DNA from: Psoroptes ovis
Lineage: Eukaryota > Arthropoda > Arachnida > Sarcoptiformes > Psoroptidae
Assembly (NCBI GenBank): GCA_002943765.1
Contig: PQWQ01000018.1
Span: forward strand, 1,055,018-1,119,017
Direction: 5' to 3'
Length of the DNA: 64,000 nt
Part shown: piece by piece, positions 59,395-64,000 of the stretch
Layout of the letters: every line of letters starts with the position of its first letter
Position numbering within the stretch: the first letter of the stretch is position 1
Made by a program: the position numbers and the translations under genes
The notes under the pieces: model-generated
Database searches by the model: none
What the model saw: the letters and a program-made list of their open reading frames with translations, nothing else
Told to the model about the DNA's origin: nothing

Positions 59395-61402
59395 ATGGCC
59401 GATTTACTCGATTCAACAATAACTGAAGTTAATAATAATGATATCAATGATCATACTGATGGTGAACAACAACAATTAAATCAATCGATCAAGTCAAAGA
59501 AATCAGTACAATGGGAATATGAAGCCCCACATTATTTCGATTTCAAGAATTTGAATAATAATGATAATGATCAGATGAATGGTGATGACAATTATTTTTG
59601 TAAGTATTTCTATGATTAATTCGATGTTCGATCTTTAATATTGATTCTTATCTATTTCGGCAGTAATTGACCATGAACAAGATGGCGACGATTCCAACGA
59701 AGAAATGGAATCGATCAAAGAGAATCGTATGGATGAATCGACCAGATCATTGTATTCGACACCAGTTTCGAAATTCAACGCTAATAATGATAATAATGTC
59801 AACAATAACAACACTTTATATAATTTTCGTGAAACACCATTACGTTCATTGTATCAGAATGGTAGTACACCATTACGTGAAACAAAATCGCTTCCATTTG
59901 GCCGTCGAAAATCTTGTTCCAGTCGTAAATCGATTAAAAAAGTTGATTTAACAATCACAGCAACAACAACAACAACACTAACCACCATCGATACAGATGA
60001 TCAACAACAACAACAACACAATGAATCGAGCCGTCGTGAAACATTCGATATGAAACAAATTGAAGTGGCTATCAATGAATTGTCAATAGTTGACCAGCAT
60101 CAACAACAACAACAAGAAATGAAATCGAATGATGATGAAATGAAAGATGTTGGAAAAAATTCGAATGATCAACCATTGAACAATGATCAAGAACAAGTTA
60201 ATGAAGGTCCGAATCAACCTGTAGAATTACCAGCGATCGCTGAAGAAGAATCCATGGACAATTTCCATGAAATATCGAACAATGAATTGGATGAAAATCC
60301 AGCTGATGATCCTGCTGCTGTTGTTGCTGCTCAAACAAACTTGGATCAAGCCCAATCAAAATCGAAACGTAAATCTTATCTAGTTACAAGTCCAGTGGTA
60401 CGTTTTAGTATTGCAAATATGATTGGAACGAATGATGTTGAAGGTGGTAAACAAATTGATCAAGATGTAACACCGAAACCGAACAATGAAATCGAACGAC
60501 GTCGTTTGATGATTAAAAATCGTAAAGCAACACCAATGTTCAATAATGATGGTAAAAACAGATTATCATTGAAAAATAATAACAATAGCCTCACTATCAA
60601 TAATCAAAATCGTTCACAAAAATATTGGAAACGATTTTCTCGATCGATCACTGATGATGATAATAATGGTAATGATGGTGGACAGCAATCCACGTTGGAC
60701 AAAGAAAATGCTGAACCAAATGTCCAGATCAATGATAATCGTACAGATGTTCGAATGAAAACACCAGAAATGAAAAAATCGACGGCATCAACCTCAACGA
60801 CGACAACAACAATCAAAAATGGTCGCAAATCAATGTCAGCAGCATCAATTAATCGTTTGGCAGCACTGCCCAAACGTATTCAAACCGAGAAACCATCGCA
60901 ACGCTATGTATCGCTGGCCGAGCAGACGCAAAAATTTCTACGCTCTGCCCGCCAATATCAACCCAAAGGGTTATGGTTACGTAAAAAACAAGTTACCAAA
61001 CCACATCCACCACGACTGTTGACGGCATTGCGATCAGAGAATCGCCGCCGAATTGAAAATGAAAAGAAATCATTGAATAATCAAGCAAATTCCGAAGCGT
61101 TCGATGGTCCATCGAAACCTAAATCGCAAGAAATAAAGAGTTTAAAGCCACCGAAAACAATGGCCACAACCAAAATGATTAAAAAACCATTGACCAAAGC
61201 ACATACACCAATATTTGTTACTGAATATCGTTCAAAACTTTATCAGTTGAAACATATTAATGATAATAATCATCAAAATGATGAAAATGGATCAAACAAT
61301 AAACCGGTCATGTTTCGTGCACGTCCAATGCCAGATTTTAAAAAAATTCAAGCACGTGCCGCCGCTGTTGCTGCTGCTGTAAAAACAAAAAATGGCCATT
61401 AA
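59395..61402 (+). CDS. TPX2: TPX2, spindle assembly factor and Aurora A activator
   Basis: Two exons, 59395-59599 and 59664-61402, with a 64-bp intron. The split codon T|TA gives Leu69. The product is 647 aa. Residues 38-52 (SVQWEYEAPHYFDFKNL) match the TPX2 Aurora-A-binding pattern, SYSYDAPSDFINF in vertebrates. The middle is disordered and N/D/Q-rich. Residues 380-647 are strongly basic, with TPX2-type blocks: KGLWLRKKQVTKPHPPRLLT, HTPIFVTEYRSKLY and VMFRARPMPDFKKIQARAAA. A KEN box with the extended form KENAEPN begins at Lys415 (genomic 60701). TPX2 binds microtubules, is held by importin-alpha, and nucleates spindle microtubules near chromatin. Vertebrate TPX2 is degraded by APC/C-Cdh1, whose activator gene lies 4 kb upstream here. 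It is shorter than human TPX2 (747), with the C-terminal region reduced. Confidence 0.85.
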
Positions 61403-61547
61403 TATTTTGAACACAAATATGATCTAATTGAATAATTTTTGACCTCTGAAATTAATACAGTGTATTCTAATATTTTTTGTCTTATTCTTTGGCTCTAATA
61501 ATATCCAATTTACCATTTATTCTTTTCTATTTGAACAAAATAATATG

Positions 61548-61553
61548 AATAAA
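61548..61553 (+). promoter_or_regulatory. Possible polyadenylation signal of TPX2
   Basis: AATAAA 146 bp beyond the TPX2 stop and about 65 bp before the satellite array begins. Confidence 0.4.
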
Positions 61554-61617
61554 AACATGAAAATTATATCGGGCTTTATAAGACTACTGCTTTACTGGCA
61601 ATTTTTTTTTTTTTTTT

Positions 61618-64000
61618 AGCCTTAGATTTTTTCGAAAAATTCAAAAATTTTGACGATGGATAGCCTTAGATTTTTTCGAAATTTCGAAAAATTTCCACGT
61701 ACTATAGCGTTAGATTTTTTCGATTTTTTGAAAAATTTCCACGTACTATAGCCTTAGATTTTTTCGAAATTTCGAAAAATTTCCACGTACTACAGCCTTA
61801 GATTTTTTCGATTTTTTGAAAAATTTTGACGATGGATAGCCTTAGATTTTTTCGAAAAATTCAAAAATTTTGACGATGGATAGCCTTAGATTTTTTCGAA
61901 ATTTCGAAAAATTTCCACGTACTACAGCCTTAGATTTTTTCGATTTTTTGAAAAATTTTGACGATGGATAGCCTTGGATTTTTTCGAAATTTTGAAAAAT
62001 TTTGACGATGGATAGCCTTAGATTTTTTCGAAATTTCCAAAAATTTCCACGTACTATAGCCTTAGATTTTTTCGAAAAATTCAAAAATTTTGACGATGGA
62101 TAGCCTTAGATTTTTTCGATTTTTTGAAAAATTTTGACGATGGATAGCCTAAGATTTTTTCGAAATTTCCAAAAATTTCCACGTACTATAGCCTTAGATT
62201 TTTTCGAAAAATTCAAAAATTTTGACGATGGATAGCCTTAGATTTTTTCGATTTTTTGAAAAATTTTGACGATGGATAGCCTTAGATTTTTTCGAAATTT
62301 TGAAAAATTTTGACGATGGATAGCCTTAGATTTTTTCGATTTTTTGAAAAATTTTGACGATGGATAGCCTTTGATTTTTTCGAAAAATTCAAAAATTTTG
62401 ACGATGGATAGCCTTAGATTTTTTCGAAATTTCGAAAAATTTCCACGTACTATAGCCTTAGATTTTTTCGATTTTTTGAAAAATTTCCACGTACTATAGC
62501 CTTAGATTTTTTCGAAAAATTAAAAAATTTTGACGATGGATAGCCTTTGATTTTTTCGATTTTTTGAAAAATTTTGACGATGGATAGCCTTAGATTTTTT
62601 CGAAATTTTGAAAAATTTCCACGTACTATAGCCTTAGATTTTTTCGATTTTTTGAAAAATTTCCACGTACTATAGCCTTAGATTTTTTCGAAAAATTAAA
62701 AAATTTTGACGATGGATAGCCTTTGATTTTTTCGATTTTTTGAAAAATTTCCACGTACTATAGCCTTAGATTTTTTCGAAATTTCGAAAAATTTCCACGT
62801 ACTACAGCCTTAGATTTTTTCGATTTTTTGAAAAATTTTGACGATGGATAGCCTTAGATTTTTTCGAAATTTTGAAAAATTTCCACGTACTATAGCCTTA
62901 GATTTTTTCGAAAAATTCAAAAATTTTGACGATGGATAGCCTTAGATTTTTTCGAAATTTCGAAAAATTTCCACGTACTATAGCCTTAGATTTTTTCGAA
63001 ATTTCGAAAAATTTCCACGTACTACAGCCTTAGATTTTTTCGATTTTTTGAAAAATTTTGACGATGGATAGCCTAAGATTTTTTCGAAATTTTGAAAAAT
63101 TTCCACGTACTATAGCCTTAGATTTTTTCGAAAAATTCAAAAATTTTGACGATGGATAGCCTTAGATTTTTTCGAAATTTCGAAAAATTTCCACGTACTA
63201 TAGCCTTAGATTTTTTCGAAAAATTCAAAAATTTTGACGATGGATAGCCTTTGATTTTTTTGAAAAATTCAAAAATTTCCACGTACTATAGCCTTAGATT
63301 TTTTCGATTTTTTCAAAAATTTTGACGATGGATAGCCTTAGATTTTTTCGATTTTTTGAAAAATTTTGACGATGGATAGCCTTAGATTTTTTCGATTTTT
63401 TGAAAAATTTTGACGATGGATAGCCTTAGATTTTTTCGATTTTTTGAAAAATTTTGACGATGGATAGCCTTAGATTTTTTCGATTTTTTGAAAAATTTTG
63501 ACGATGGATAGCCTTAGATTTTTTCGATAAAAATTTTGACGATGGATAGCCTTAGATTTTTTCGAAAAATTCAAAAATTTTGACGATGGATAGCCTTAGA
63601 TTTTTTCGAAATTTTGAAAAATTTTGACGATGGATAGCCTTGGATTTTTTCGATTTTTTGAAAAATTTCCACGTACTATAGCCTTAGATTTTTTCGAAAA
63701 ATTCAAAAATTTTGACGATGGATAGCCTTAGATTTTTTCGATTTTTTGAAAAATTTTGACGATGGATAGCCTTTGATTTTTTTGAAAAATTCAAAAATTT
63801 CCACGTACTATAGCCTTAGATTTTTTCGATTTTTTCAAAAATTTTGACGATGGATAGCCTTAGATTTTTTCGATTTTTTGAAAAATTTTGACGATGGATA
63901 GCCTTAGATTTTTTCGATTTTTTGAAAAATTTTGACGATGGATAGCCTTAGATTTTTTCGAATTTTGAAAAATTTTGACGATGGATAGCCTTAGATTTTT
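61618..64000. repeat. Satellite array, 44-bp unit, over 50 copies, running off the window
   Basis: About 54 head-to-tail units starting AGCCTTAGATTTTTTCGA. Each ends in one of two modules, TTGACGATGGAT or TCCACGTACTAT (TACAGC variant). Between them lies one of a few core variants: AAATTTCGAAAAATT, AAAAATTCAAAAATT, TTTTTTGAAAAATT or AAATTTTGAAAAATT. Almost all units are 44 bp; one near 63520 is 38 bp. Higher-order repetition is visible: a four-unit (176-bp) block containing GAAAAATTAAAAAATT recurs at 62520 and 62696, and a twelve-unit block recurs at 63253 and 63775 (522 bp = 11x44+38). Unit cores are palindromic. No real ORF; the minus-strand frames here come from the repeat. Confidence 0.97.

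Noticed and set aside
61842..62084. 80-codon minus-strand frame inside the satellite
   Set aside because: It simply translates the 44-bp repeat.
61618..64000. CRISPR-like array
   Set aside because: The repeats are contiguous with no unique spacers, the genome is eukaryotic, and there are no cas genes; it is satellite DNA.

Overview
The window is eukaryotic nuclear DNA. It is very AT-rich, has spliceosomal introns with GT..AG ends (several only 58-80 bp), polyadenylation-type signals, an intron-containing tRNA gene, a satellite array and short non-autonomous DNA transposons. The gene set (doublesex-type sex-determination factor, kainate-type glutamate receptor, NRF-6/'nose resistant to fluoxetine' protein, Fizzy-related, TPX2, RhoGAP, glucosamine-6-phosphate isomerase) is that of an animal, most likely an arthropod. 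Compact introns, low GC and simple-sequence-rich disordered proteins suggest an acariform mite. That placement is inference; no marker gene proves it.

Layout. 1-25 kb: one large plus-strand gene. A DM zinc-finger exon (6786-7466), a doublesex-type dimerisation exon (16573-16773) and a 2.1-kb low-complexity last exon (22859-24951) join in perfect phase across 9.1-kb and 6.1-kb introns. The first half of the DM domain lies upstream, probably outside the window. 25-36.9 kb: gene-poor DNA with a piggyBac-like MITE and a mariner-like MITE. 36976-37806: a small two-exon gene of unknown function, assembled here from matching splice phases. 40.6-48 kb: a small Q/N-rich ORF, then two minus-strand genes, a kainate-type ionotropic glutamate receptor (41093-45022) and an intronless NRF-6-like membrane protein (45436-47982). 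49.27 kb: tRNA-Pro(UGG) with a 66-nt intron. 49.9-51 kb: a protein with a triplicated APxDYxHIY motif. 51.6-52.5 kb: glucosamine-6-phosphate isomerase. 53.7-61.4 kb: a cell-division cluster of Fizzy-related/Cdh1, a RhoGAP and TPX2, the last two divergent from a shared 434-bp promoter. 61.6-64 kb (running off the end): a 44-bp-unit satellite array.

How genes may work together. Fizzy-related is the APC/C activator that recognises KEN boxes. TPX2, a known vertebrate Cdh1 substrate, carries a KEN box here, and so does the divergent RhoGAP. Activator and candidate substrates therefore sit within 8 kb. All other neighbours look functionally independent.

All exon boundaries were worked out by reading splice sites and reading phase by eye. 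No similarity search was possible, so family calls rest on recognised motifs.
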